Shown piece after piece: positions 6,997 through 14,335 of a stretch of DNA of 37,256 nucleotides. Source of the DNA: Psychrobacillus sp040274765. Its GTDB lineage: Bacteria > Bacillota > Bacilli > Bacillales_A > Planococcaceae. Each line of letters starts with the position of its first letter. Positions within the stretch are counted from its first letter, which is position 1. The stretch covers positions 1 to 37,256 of the forward strand of contig JBEMAY010000028.1 in assembly GCA_040274765.1 (NCBI GenBank), written 5' to 3'. Under the pieces are notes generated by a model. That model did no database searches. It saw only the letters and a list, made by a program, of their open reading frames with translations, and was not told the DNA's origin. Both the position numbers and the translations under genes were made by a program.

Positions 6997-7016
6997 ATTT
7001 AGAGATATAACGGAGG
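6979..7016 (+). promoter_or_regulatory. Inverted repeat that includes the yuiB Shine-Dalgarno
   Basis: CCTCCGTTA (6979-6987) is the perfect complement of TAACGGAGG (7008-7016), which carries the GGAGG ribosome binding site of yuiB. Read-through RNA from yuiA contains both arms and could hide the site. RNA from the yuiB promoter lacks the first arm. Confidence 0.55.
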
Positions 7017-7020
7017 TTAA

Positions 7021-7350
7021 ATGACTATGGATTTTACTATTACACAAATGATTCTTTCAGTTTTAATATTTCTCGTAATGTTTTTTGGAATCGCCTTCCT
7101 ATTGAATATGTTACTTAGAATGTCTTGGTTTGTAGCTATTCTTTATCCACTAATCGTGGTCCTTATTATTGATGAAGTCGGAATTTTTGATTATTTCACT
7201 AAACCGGGTTCCTCGTTCTCAGCTCTTGGAGAAAAGTTTATGTCTCTTCATATGGCAGATATCGTTATTTTATCAAGTGGATTTGTCGGGGCAATTCTTG
7301 CAGGAATTGTTATTAAGATGCTACGTAAAAGTGGATATCAGATGTTTTAG
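7021..7350 (+). CDS. yuiB: YuiB-like small membrane protein
   Basis: 109 residues with three hydrophobic segments (about 7-27, 36-52 and 80-98); the motif FFGIAFLLNMLLRMSW is typical of YuiB. An integral membrane protein of unknown function, conserved in Bacillales next to yuiA. ATG at 7021 follows GGAGG closely; a second in-frame ATG at 7027 is better spaced (10 nt), so either could be used. The ribosome binding site lies in the 3' arm of a 9-bp inverted repeat, a possible means of coupling its translation to promoter choice. Confidence 0.8.
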   Translation: MTMDFTITQMILSVLIFLVMFFGIAFLLNMLLRMSWFVAILYPLIVVLIIDEVGIFDYFTKPGSSFSALGEKFMSLHMADIVILSSGFVGAILAGIVIKMLRKSGYQMF

Positions 7351-7352
7351 AA

Positions 7353-7382
7353 AAGATAGCCGATTTAGGCTGTCTTTTTTTT
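7353..7382 (+). terminator. Terminator of yuiB
   Basis: GATAGCC and GGCTGTC form a 7-bp stem with one G-T pair over a 6-nt loop, followed by eight T. Confidence 0.75.
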
Positions 7383-7489
7383 AGGTATTGTTCTTTCAAT
7401 TTTTTTAGAATATTTACTGGAAATCACAAATTAATTCTTTCTTCTAATATTTGTAATGAAATTAAATTCATAAATAGTTGTTACGACAT

Positions 7490-7630
7490 GAATATTTTCC
7501 ATGTAGTGATTGTAGTGACAGTCGGCGACACGTGAGGCAGATAAGACATGACAACCACTCACTAGCAACGGCTTATGGCTTATAGCGGCTTCCGCGAAAA
7601 GCGTCCGGTTTACGCAGAAATCAATTCTAC
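7490..7630. repeat. Candidate dispersed Bacillales intergenic repeat
   Basis: A non-coding, GC-richer island inside the 387-nt gap between yuiB and the 7738 gene. It contains GTGAGGCAGATAAGACATGA, then AGCGGCTTCCGCGAAAAGCG, then GTCCGGTTTACGCAG and AAATCAA. This order (gaggcagacaagac, ccgcggaaagcgtccg, cggaaatcaa) matches, as I recall, a dispersed palindromic element found between genes in many Bacillaceae and Planococcaceae. The rest of the gap shows only AT-rich DNA and the ribosome binding site for the next gene. Confidence 0.5.
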
Positions 7631-7737
7631 TTGCCAATTTAGAGTGCATCATAAATCAATCTATTCTTTAACATAGATACATCAGGCTAACTGGTGATTT
7701 TATATTGAATTACTAACCACATTAAGGAGGCTTTTGT

Positions 7738-8175
7738 ATGCACGACTCATTCTCAAAGTTTTTAGCTAATTATTTAGATGTTTGGAGAAATTCGTCTATA
7801 ACCGAGTTGAAAGGAATTATTTCACAAGAATACAAAGCCAGGGAAATAACTGATGGGGCTATAGATGATTTTGGTTATGAGGAATCCATAGATGGATGGG
7901 AACAAGGATTTAAATTTGCTAAAAAAAATAATGCTCAGTGGGATTTAAACGTACTATCCATTCTGCCTTTAAGAGAAGGTGAAGCTATGGCTATAATATC
8001 AGCTACCTTGGTTATTCAAGGGAACAGTTTGGAAACAGCAAATTTATTCTTTCAGACGTTTAAAAAAAGTAATACAAGCGAATGGAAATTAGTTAGAAGT
8101 TATATTGAGGCAGGAATTCCTTATGACAAAACAAATAATAAGTTGTCAACTAGTTGGGATCATTCGAAAAGTTAG
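7738..8175 (+). CDS. NTF2/SnoaL-like hypothetical protein
   Basis: 145 residues, no signal or membrane segment. It has a helical start (FSKFLANYLDVWRNSSITELKGIISQEYKARE), then alternating strands ending in EWKLVRSYIEAGIP. This is the layout of cone-shaped NTF2-like proteins (SnoaL/DUF4440 type), in which a pocket binds a small ligand. The acidic-aromatic motif DDFGYEESIDGWEQGF is prominent and probably family-specific. AAGGAGG lies 9 nt upstream of the ATG. No operon partner; the gene stands between two repeat-like elements. Function not assigned, and the fold call is by eye. Confidence 0.6.
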   Translation: MHDSFSKFLANYLDVWRNSSITELKGIISQEYKAREITDGAIDDFGYEESIDGWEQGFKFAKKNNAQWDLNVLSILPLREGEAMAIISATLVIQGNSLETANLFFQTFKKSNTSEWKLVRSYIEAGIPYDKTNNKLSTSWDHSKS

Positions 8176-8282
8176 GGAATGTAAAAGGGGTCATTTTACA
8201 AGATGAATATAATTCCATAAATAGAGATTTACCATTTAAAATTCTCAGTAAGTGAAGGGAAGAACCTTATTATTAAATGAAA

Positions 8283-8341
8283 CGACAGGCGATGACTCCA
8301 GGAAGGATAGCTGTTTAGTCATCCATGGAAAGCGCCTGTCG
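8283..8341. repeat. Short palindromic repeat between convergent genes
   Basis: CGACAGGCG (8283-8291) pairs with CGCCTGTCG (8333-8341). A nested GATGACT (8291-8297) pairs with AGTCATC (8317-8323), and TGGAAAGCGCC precedes the closing arm. The ends and the GGAAAGCG core resemble a shortened Bacillales intergenic palindrome. With no T-run it is not a typical terminator, though it may still separate the convergent genes. Confidence 0.5.
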
Positions 8342-8365
8342 AATCTACTACACTTTTACATCACT

Positions 8366-8842
8366 TTATAAAATAACCGTATATATAACGATGGATATTA
8401 ATATACCAGTTAATGCCCCCATAAAAACTTCTATAGGCTTATGTCCAAGTAAAGTTTTTAGTTCTTCTAGCTTTTCCTCGCTCTTCTTGTGTCCCCAATC
8501 CTTTGTCTGATTAACAAAGGTTTGAAAATCTACACGCATCTGATTGATAATGATAGCTTGCTGACCGGCCTGAAATCTAACACCGGTTGCATCAAACATC
8601 ACTATAACTGCGAACACTGTAGCAACTGCGAAAAGGGTAGAGTCTAATCCCGTTTCAAAAGCAATAGCTGTACACAATGAGGTTACAGCAGCAGAGTGAG
8701 AGCTTGGCATTCCACCTGTAGAAGTGAATAGTTTCCAATCTATCTTTTTAGTGACCAGAAAATGTATAGGTATTTTCACGAACTGGGCAAAGAAGATGGA
8801 GAAAAGAGCAGCTAATAGTGGAGTATTTTGGAGAATTGCCAC
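8366..8842 (-). CDS. yuiD: YuiD-like divergent PAP2-family membrane protein (DUF212)
   Basis: 158 residues from a GTG at 8842 with GGAAGGCGG 8 nt upstream; this equals the length I recall for YuiD, whereas a longer frame reaching 8944 would overlap pepA's promoter. It has hydrophobic segments near residues 8-30, 48-68, 72-92 and 138-157. The phosphatase-like signature TSTGGMPSSHSAA lies at about 40-52 and FDATGVRFQAG follows. The family is related to acid phosphatase/vanadium haloperoxidase proteins, so a lipid-phosphate or polyprenyl-phosphate substrate in the membrane is likely but unproven. Divergent from pepA, as in B. subtilis. Confidence 0.85.
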   Translation of the reverse strand: MAILQNTPLLAALFSIFFAQFVKIPIHFLVTKKIDWKLFTSTGGMPSSHSAAVTSLCTAIAFETGLDSTLFAVATVFAVIVMFDATGVRFQAGQQAIIINQMRVDFQTFVNQTKDWGHKKSEEKLEELKTLLGHKPIEVFMGALTGILISIVIYTVIL

Positions 8843-8900
8843 AGCAGACACCGCCTTCCTTGTAAAACTTTGTTGCTTTAAGTATAACATATTCTCACTA

Positions 8901-8930
8901 TTCGAAAAATCATTCTCGTTGCTATATAAT
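8901..8930 (+). promoter_or_regulatory. Sigma-A promoter of pepA
   Basis: TTCGAA (8901-8906), 18-bp spacer, perfect TATAAT (8925-8930). Transcription from near 8937 rules out the ATG at 8935 as the pepA start. Confidence 0.55.
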
Positions 8931-8964
8931 AAGAATGTATCCAAATTATGTAGGGGGAAAAATG

Positions 8965-10467
8965 ATGATTATTAGCACTAACAATGTAACATTCGAAGAA
9001 GTACAATCCGAAACACTAGTGGTAGGAATTCCTAAGCATCCTGAAAATACAGAGAAATGGGATGCATTATTAAATATGTATGGAAATCACATTCTTGATT
9101 GGGTAAAAAGTGGTGACATATCATCAGACTCGAAAAAAATAGTTAAAGTCCCAATAGCAGGTCAAGAAACTGTAAAAAGAATATTATTTGTAGGGCTTGG
9201 AGATCGTAAAAAGTTAACACAAGAAAATATTCGAGAAGCATTTGGTTTAGTAGGGAAAGAGCTACTTTCTAGCAAGCCTGAATCCCTTGCAGTCTGGGTT
9301 CCATCATTTACCTCTGAAAGCGCTACAGAAGCTGATGTAGCTTATTTAGCTGGTGAGGGTATTGGTATGGGAGCTTTTGTTTATGAAGGCTATAAAACAA
9401 CCTCTAATGTGCCGGATTATTATTTACCAGCTATCGAGCTTTTAACAGATACTGATTTAGAAGAAGCTGCAACTTACTTTGAAGTAGGAAGTATTTATGC
9501 GGATGCGGTTAATGAAGCTAGAATTTTAGTGAATACACCAGGGAACGTGCTGACTTCTACACAACTAGGAGAGTATGCAAGAGAGCTTGGTGAGACATAT
9601 GGCTTCGAAACAGAAATATTAGGTAAGAAAGAAATAGAAGAGCTTGGTATGGGAGCTTTATTGGCTGTGAACCAAGGATCAGTTGAAGAACCACGTTTAA
9701 TCGCTTTGAAATATCAAGCCACAGATAACTGGGATGATGTGGTAGCACTTGTAGGGAAAGGGATTACTTTCGATACAGGAGGTTACTCTATTAAAACAAA
9801 AACTGGTATCGTTGGTATGAAGGGCGATATGGGTGGAGCAGCAGCAGTTCTAGGTGCTATGCAAATTATTGGTGAGCTTCGTCCAAATAAAAACGTTATA
9901 GCTGTAATTGCTTCAACGGACAATATGATTTCTGGTAATGCATTTAAGCCAGATGATGTTATAACTTCTATGAGCGGTAAAACGATTGAAATTCTTAATA
10001 CAGATGCAGAGGGACGTTTAGTTCTTGCAGATGCGGTAACATATGCAAAACAGCAAGGAGCTAATTACATTGTCGATGTAGCTACTTTAACAGGTGGAGT
10101 AATCACCGCATTAGGATTCGACAAAACAGGAGCACTAACAAACAATGAAGAATTCTTTGAAACCTTTATGGAATCCTCTTTGGAAACAGGAGAGTTTGTA
10201 TGGAGACTTCCGTTAACTGAAAATGATAAGAAACGCATTCGTAAAAGTGACGTTGCAGATCTGAACAACTCTCCTGGAGGAGATGGTCATATGATTTTCG
10301 GTGGTGGTTTCGTTGGAGAATTTGTAGAAGATACACCATGGATTCACTTAGATATCGCAGGTACATCCGATGCAAAAGCAGCATATGATTTTGGACCAAA
10401 AGGCGGTACTGGTGTTATGGTACGTACTCTAGCAACGCTTATTGAAAGAATGGCAGACGAAGAGTAG
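8965..10467 (+). CDS. pepA: Leucyl aminopeptidase, M17 family (PepA/YuiE)
   Basis: 500 residues from the ATG at 8965, 7 nt after AGGGGG; the adjacent ATG at 8962 is an alternative. A cytosolic, two-metal, hexameric exopeptidase that removes N-terminal residues from peptides. The metal and catalytic residues are visible: K265 and D270 in VGKGITFDTGG, and D347 and E349 in the signature NTDAEGRL. The N-terminal Macro-like domain spans about residues 1-165. Full length, no defects. A Gly/Tyr-rich mini-protein follows 59 bp downstream, with no terminator between them. Confidence 0.95.
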   Translation: MIISTNNVTFEEVQSETLVVGIPKHPENTEKWDALLNMYGNHILDWVKSGDISSDSKKIVKVPIAGQETVKRILFVGLGDRKKLTQENIREAFGLVGKELLSSKPESLAVWVPSFTSESATEADVAYLAGEGIGMGAFVYEGYKTTSNVPDYYLPAIELLTDTDLEEAATYFEVGSIYADAVNEARILVNTPGNVLTSTQLGEYARELGETYGFETEILGKKEIEELGMGALLAVNQGSVEEPRLIALKYQATDNWDDVVALVGKGITFDTGGYSIKTKTGIVGMKGDMGGAAAVLGAMQIIGELRPNKNVIAVIASTDNMISGNAFKPDDVITSMSGKTIEILNTDAEGRLVLADAVTYAKQQGANYIVDVATLTGGVITALGFDKTGALTNNEEFFETFMESSLETGEFVWRLPLTENDKKRIRKSDVADLNNSPGGDGHMIFGGGFVGEFVEDTPWIHLDIAGTSDAKAAYDFGPKGGTGVMVRTLATLIERMADEE

Positions 10468-10526
10468 GATAAACGCACAGGACACTTATCCCACATAGCA
10501 TACACTGTGTTGAAAGGAGGGACATT

Positions 10527-10784
10527 ATGGTTAGATATCAACGCGGTGGTTATGGGGGTAGAGGTCCAGGAGGTCCTCGGGGTCCAGGAGGATATGGAGG
10601 TTACGGAGGTTATGGTGGTGGATTTGGTGGATTTGGAGCTCCGCTATTAGGAGGCTTTGTGGGAGGGCTTTTAGGTTCTTCCATCATTGGATTTGGTGCA
10701 AGACAACCATATCCATATCCATATCAACCTTATCCATACCAGCCTTATCCTTACTACGGTTCACCATACTCCCCGTACTATTAA
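10527..10784 (+). CDS. Low-complexity Gly/Tyr/Pro-rich mini-protein
   Basis: 85 residues behind an ideal GAAAGGAGGG site. Three zones are visible: an Arg/Gly-rich head (about 5-20) passing into a GYGG tandem repeat (about 21-36); a hydrophobic Gly-rich centre (APLLGGFVGGLLGSSIIGFG); and a Pro/Tyr tail built from a PYPYQ repeat ending PYY. Such composition is common in spore-coat and other insoluble or self-associating surface proteins of Bacillales. A coat role is inferred from composition only. It sits between pepA and a strong terminator. No family recognised. Confidence 0.65.
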   Translation: MVRYQRGGYGGRGPGGPRGPGGYGGYGGYGGGFGGFGAPLLGGFVGGLLGSSIIGFGARQPYPYPYQPYPYQPYPYYGSPYSPYY

Positions 10785-10791
10785 CTAGTAT

Positions 10792-10843
10792 AAAAAAGCT
10801 TTTGCAATTCGTGGAGGATCACGTTTTGCAAAAGCTTTTTTTA
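10792..10843 (+). terminator. Terminator of the pepA/mini-protein unit
   Basis: A 16-bp perfect stem (10792-10807 with 10826-10841), rich in A and T at its ends and ending in a T-run, can act in both directions. Confidence 0.85.
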
Positions 10844-10903
10844 TGGAAGGTATTTCACCTCGAATATAAAAGATGAGCAATGGAGCTAAGTTGTACAAAA
10901 TAT

Positions 10904-10948
10904 AAAAAGTGCAGGCAAAGCGTTAACCAACTTTGCTTGCACTTTTTT
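10904..10948 (-). terminator. Terminator of the mrp operon
   Basis: GTGCAGGCAAAG and CTTTGCTTGCAC pair with one G-T wobble across a 10-nt loop, flanked by A5 and T6. It lies about 20 nt beyond the mrpG stop on the minus strand. Confidence 0.85.
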
Positions 10949-10967
10949 GTTAAGCATGAATTCGAAG

Positions 10968-11348
10968 CTAATTCGTATCTGTTTTTACCTTCATATTCTT
11001 TCTTTTCTCTTCCACAACTTCTTCTAAATCATCTCGCACTGTAAGGTCACAGCATTCTACACCAGAATAATAAGCGGCTCTTCCCATCATATGACCTCCG
11101 ACTGGACCAGTAATGAAGAGAAATAAGATACCAAGTAAAATTCGAGAATTAAATGTACCTTCGATTAACCAAAAGTGAAGGAACACTCCTATTAAGATGC
11201 TCATCACTCCGAGCGTTGCACTTTTGGAAGCAGCATGGGCTCTTGTGTAAACGTCTGGTAAACGAAACAAGCCTATTGCAGTCACTAAGATGAAAATAGT
11301 TCCAAAGGATATAGTACCTACGATGAATATATTAGCTATTACGGTCAC
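10968..11348 (-). CDS. mrpG: Na+/H+ antiporter subunit MrpG (MnhG/PhaG)
   Basis: 126 residues with three hydrophobic helices (about 5-25, 43-60, 67-85) and the family signature GLFRLPDVYTRAHAASKSATLG after helix 1. The C-terminus is a charged cytoplasmic tail. MrpG is the last subunit of the multi-subunit cation/proton antiporter, needed for full activity. The GTG start overlaps the end of mrpF by 17 nt, showing tight coupling. A terminator follows directly, so the operon ends here. Confidence 0.9.
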   Translation of the reverse strand: MTVIANIFIVGTISFGTIFILVTAIGLFRLPDVYTRAHAASKSATLGVMSILIGVFLHFWLIEGTFNSRILLGILFLFITGPVGGHMMGRAAYYSGVECCDLTVRDDLEEVVEEKRKNMKVKTDTN

Positions 11349-11613
11349 GTTGAATGATCTCTCCCTTCTCCGTGAACTTAGAAAACGCTACAGTCCCAAT
11401 GAAGGAAAGTACGGCCAATAAGAGGATGACCTCTAAAAAGAATGGAGTGTCAAATAAGATTGAAATCAGGCCGATTAATGAGATCAGGCCAACTCCAATT
11501 GCATCCAAGGCAATAACCCGGTCTGGAGTAGTAGGCCCCTTTACAAGACGATAAATGAAGCCTAGTAAAGCAGCGCTGATAAGCACGACAATTACCCATA
11601 AAAAAGTTATCAT
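11332..11613 (-). CDS. mrpF: Na+/H+ antiporter subunit MrpF (MnhF/PhaF)
   Basis: 93 residues with three transmembrane helices. The signature GPTTPDRVIALDAIGVGLISL, taken in part, lies in the first cytoplasmic loop and second helix and includes the conserved Asp of MrpF proteins. In the Mrp complex MrpF is a small membrane subunit near the sodium path. GGAGGTGAG precedes the ATG, which overlaps the mrpE stop by 4 nt. Sixth gene of the seven-gene operon. Confidence 0.92.
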   Translation of the reverse strand: MITFLWVIVVLISAALLGFIYRLVKGPTTPDRVIALDAIGVGLISLIGLISILFDTPFFLEVILLLAVLSFIGTVAFSKFTEKGEIIQRDRNS

Positions 11614-12089
11614 GATCTACTCACCTCCAATATTGCTTTCTCAAAAGTATCGCGTATGGAGTTCACTGCTTCGTCTATATTGCTAAACTCAATAGAGTGT
11701 ATATATAACGTTTTATTGTCATCCGAAACATCAATAACTACCGTACCAGGTGTTAACGTTATAAGGCTGGACAGCAAGGTTATTTCCCAATCCTCGGTCA
11801 ATACCGTTTCCAACGCAAAGATGGCAGGACTTATTGGCATCTCTGGCTTCACGATTAATTTTAAAACAGAGAAGTTAGATAGTATTAGCTCCTTTAAAAA
11901 TAAGAAAGCTAATTTTATAACTGCCAACACTCGATCCATGTAGAAACGTGACTTAAAGGATTTCCTTAGCATGAAAAGCATTAGCAATCCGAGTAAATAT
12001 CCTACTATAAAGGTAGTAGGTTTAAATGATATCGATAAAAACATCCACGTGAGGGCAATAAATACATTTAATAAAATTTGAAAAGCCAT
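11610..12089 (-). CDS. mrpE: Na+/H+ antiporter subunit MrpE (MnhE/PhaE)
   Basis: 159 residues with an N-terminal pair of transmembrane helices (about 5-43), a third near 60-75, then a soluble domain containing LTPGTVVIDVSDDNKTLYIHSI, the hallmark of MrpE. The domain packs on the cytoplasmic side of the antiporter. The ATG follows AAGGGGTG and overlaps the mrpD stop, so translation is coupled. Full length for the family. Confidence 0.93.
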   Translation of the reverse strand: MAFQILLNVFIALTWMFLSISFKPTTFIVGYLLGLLMLFMLRKSFKSRFYMDRVLAVIKLAFLFLKELILSNFSVLKLIVKPEMPISPAIFALETVLTEDWEITLLSSLITLTPGTVVIDVSDDNKTLYIHSIEFSNIDEAVNSIRDTFEKAILEVSRS

Positions 12090-13579
12090 TATTTCACCCC
12101 TTCAAAGACAGCGTCCACATATAAGGAAGGATCTAATAATACATTGGATGCATCAGTCATTAGTGGCACTAAAAATTCGGCCCCAACTCCATAGAAAACA
12201 GTAATAGCAACCAGAGCTATTGTTGGAACTAATAAACGCTTGTAGGACGTAGTATCCAAGTTAGAAGATTCACCTTTAGGCTCACCCCAGAATGCATAAA
12301 TGAAAATACGAATAGCCGAAAGTAAAACGATGAGACTAGACAGTAGGATAAAAATACTTTGCCATAGTAACTCGCCTTCGAAGCCACCTTGAACGATTAG
12401 CATCTTACCAATAAAGCCACTTAACGGAGGAATTCCAGCTAAACCAAATGCCGCGATTAAATAACTCCAACCTAGAAGTGGGAATTTCTTAATCAAGCCA
12501 CCCATTTTTCGTAAATTGGAAGTACCTGTAATTTTAATGACAATTCCGATAAGCAGGAACAGAGCTCCTTTAATTAAAATATCATGAATCAAATAAAATA
12601 CAGATCCAATCATTCCATTTTCATTCATAATAGAAGCGCCGAATAGAATTACCCCAACGGCAATGACGATATTATAAATAATAATTTGCTTTAAATCAAA
12701 GTAGGCTAGTGCACCTATACATCCAACGATGATTGTCACAATCGATAGAATCATGAGCAGTTCATGAGTGAATCCTATATCAGTTGTGAAGAACAAAGTA
12801 TACGTACGCATAATCGCATATACTCCCACTTTAGTAAGTAATGCGCCAAACAAAGCTAGTACAGGAACTGGTGGTGCGGCATAAGAGCCTGGTAGCCAGA
12901 AGTAAAGAGGGAAGATACCGCCTTTTATCCCGAACACGATCAAGAATAATACAGCGATTACTGTTACGATACCTACCTCACCATGCTCGGCCAACTTAAC
13001 GGAAATATCAGCCATGTTTAACGTTCCTACTACGGAATATAAGTATGCTACTGCAATAACGAATAAGGAGGAAGAGACAATATTGACTATTATGTATTTA
13101 ATAGATTCTTTTAATTGTATTTTTTCTCCACCCAACACGATTAGTACATAGGAAGCCATTAATAATACTTCAAAAAATACAAAAAGGTTAAAAATATCAC
13201 CTGTAGTAAATGCTCCATTAACACCCGTTACCATAAATAAGATAGCTGGATAGTAAAACGACTTTTCTCTAGCTTCATCTATGTAAGAAAAGCTATACCA
13301 TACAACAAATAAAGTGATAATTAGAGAAGAGGTTACTAAAAGCGCTGAAAACATATCTGAAACCATTGTAATCCCAAATGGTGGAGCCCAGCTACCAAGG
13401 GTAAGGGTTTGTACACCATCTGTTTTTACTTTAAAGAGTAAGGTAAAGGCGGATACTAGTGCCGCCAGCAATCCAACAATAGTGACAATTCGCTGGGCTT
13501 TTATTCTTTTAGGGAAAAATAAAAGAATTGCCGCAAATAAGAAAGGGATGAGGACTGGGAATAATAGTAGGTTAATCAT
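12089..13579 (-). CDS. mrpD: Na+/H+ antiporter subunit MrpD (NuoN-like)
   Basis: 496 residues, about 14 transmembrane helices, related to the proton-pumping subunits of respiratory complex I. The conserved glutamate of helix 5 is present in FFEVLLMASYVL, and a Lys in the helix with GALLTKVGVYAIMRT matches the buried proton-path lysine. IKGGIFPLYFWLPGSYAAPP is the classic helix 7-8 loop. MrpD with MrpA forms the ion-translocating core that exports Na+ in exchange for protons. The ATG overlaps the end of mrpC by 8 nt, with a weak ribosome site, suggesting coupled translation. Confidence 0.95.
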   Translation of the reverse strand: MINLLLFPVLIPFLFAAILLFFPKRIKAQRIVTIVGLLAALVSAFTLLFKVKTDGVQTLTLGSWAPPFGITMVSDMFSALLVTSSLIITLFVVWYSFSYIDEAREKSFYYPAILFMVTGVNGAFTTGDIFNLFVFFEVLLMASYVLIVLGGEKIQLKESIKYIIVNIVSSSLFVIAVAYLYSVVGTLNMADISVKLAEHGEVGIVTVIAVLFLIVFGIKGGIFPLYFWLPGSYAAPPVPVLALFGALLTKVGVYAIMRTYTLFFTTDIGFTHELLMILSIVTIIVGCIGALAYFDLKQIIIYNIVIAVGVILFGASIMNENGMIGSVFYLIHDILIKGALFLLIGIVIKITGTSNLRKMGGLIKKFPLLGWSYLIAAFGLAGIPPLSGFIGKMLIVQGGFEGELLWQSIFILLSSLIVLLSAIRIFIYAFWGEPKGESSNLDTTSYKRLLVPTIALVAITVFYGVGAEFLVPLMTDASNVLLDPSLYVDAVFEGVK

Positions 13580-13913
13580 TGTCTTCAGTTCCTTTCATAA
13601 GTTCCATATTGTCTGTTCCCACTTCTTTATACGTTCTATAGGCTAAAACAAGTGAGAATGCTGTAACACCGAAAGCTATTACAATAGCCGTTAATATTAA
13701 GGCTTGCGGAAGTGGATCAGCATAGTCGGTTACTCCATCAGCTAAGACCGGAGCAGATTTTCCTCCAAGGCCTCCCATTGTTAAAAGAAGCAAATGGGTT
13801 CCATGGCTCAGTAGACCAGTTCCAATAATAATCCGAATCAAACTACGGGAAAGGATTAGATAGACTGCTGCCATAAATAGAAAGCCGATTAAAATGGACA
13901 TCATAATTTCCAT
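13572..13913 (-). CDS. mrpC: Na+/H+ antiporter subunit MrpC (NuoK-like)
   Basis: 113 residues and three transmembrane helices, homologous to NuoK of complex I. The motif GLLSHGTHLLLLTMGG in helix 2 and the loop DPLPQALILTAIVIAFG are diagnostic for MrpC. It helps assemble MrpD into the complex and lines the ion path. Its ATG overlaps the mrpB stop (TAATG). Normal length, no defects seen. Confidence 0.94.
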   Translation of the reverse strand: MEIMMSILIGFLFMAAVYLILSRSLIRIIIGTGLLSHGTHLLLLTMGGLGGKSAPVLADGVTDYADPLPQALILTAIVIAFGVTAFSLVLAYRTYKEVGTDNMELMKGTEDND

Positions 13914-14335
13914 TATTCATCTCCTCCTATCATTTGAATAATTGTCATGGTAACACCCACAACTACTAAATATACTCCGGTGTCAAAAAACATAGCAGTA
14001 TGGATGGATGTTTTCCCGAGTAAGGGAAGATTAAAATAGTCATATACGTGGGTGAAGAAAGGTACGTTAAAAAAGATAGATCCTGCAGCAGTTGCTAAAG
14101 CTATAACAAGTCCTACTGCAGTGACAACCGTGTAATTGAAAGGCAGCATATCCTGAACTGTTTTCAAGTCGAAAGCCAGCAAAAGAAGGACAATCGCGCT
14201 GGACATTAACAATCCTCCGACAAAACCACCACCAGGTGTATAATGTCCTGCAAAAAAGATGTGGATGGAGAAAAGAAAGATGATAAAAAAGACTACCTTA
14301 GTTGTTGTTTGGATGATTAAATCATTTGTTTTCAA
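13913..14335 (-). CDS. mrpB: Na+/H+ antiporter subunit MrpB (MnhB domain)
   Basis: 140 residues with four transmembrane helices and the highly conserved AGHYTPGGGFVGGLL between helices 1 and 2. The second half carries FDTGVYLVVVGV, also typical of MnhB domains. It starts at TTG with AAAGGAG about 9 nt upstream, inside the end of mrpA, overlapping it by 14 nt. MrpB is needed for assembly of the Mrp antiporter. Confidence 0.94.
   Translation of the reverse strand: MKTNDLIIQTTTKVVFFIIFLFSIHIFFAGHYTPGGGFVGGLLMSSAIVLLLLAFDLKTVQDMLPFNYTVVTAVGLVIALATAAGSIFFNVPFFTHVYDYFNLPLLGKTSIHTAMFFDTGVYLVVVGVTMTIIQMIGGDE

Noticed and set aside
7431..7652. 73-codon minus-strand frame over the repeat-like block
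   Set aside because: Its sequence is explained by the intergenic repeat; no ribosome site or protein family is seen.
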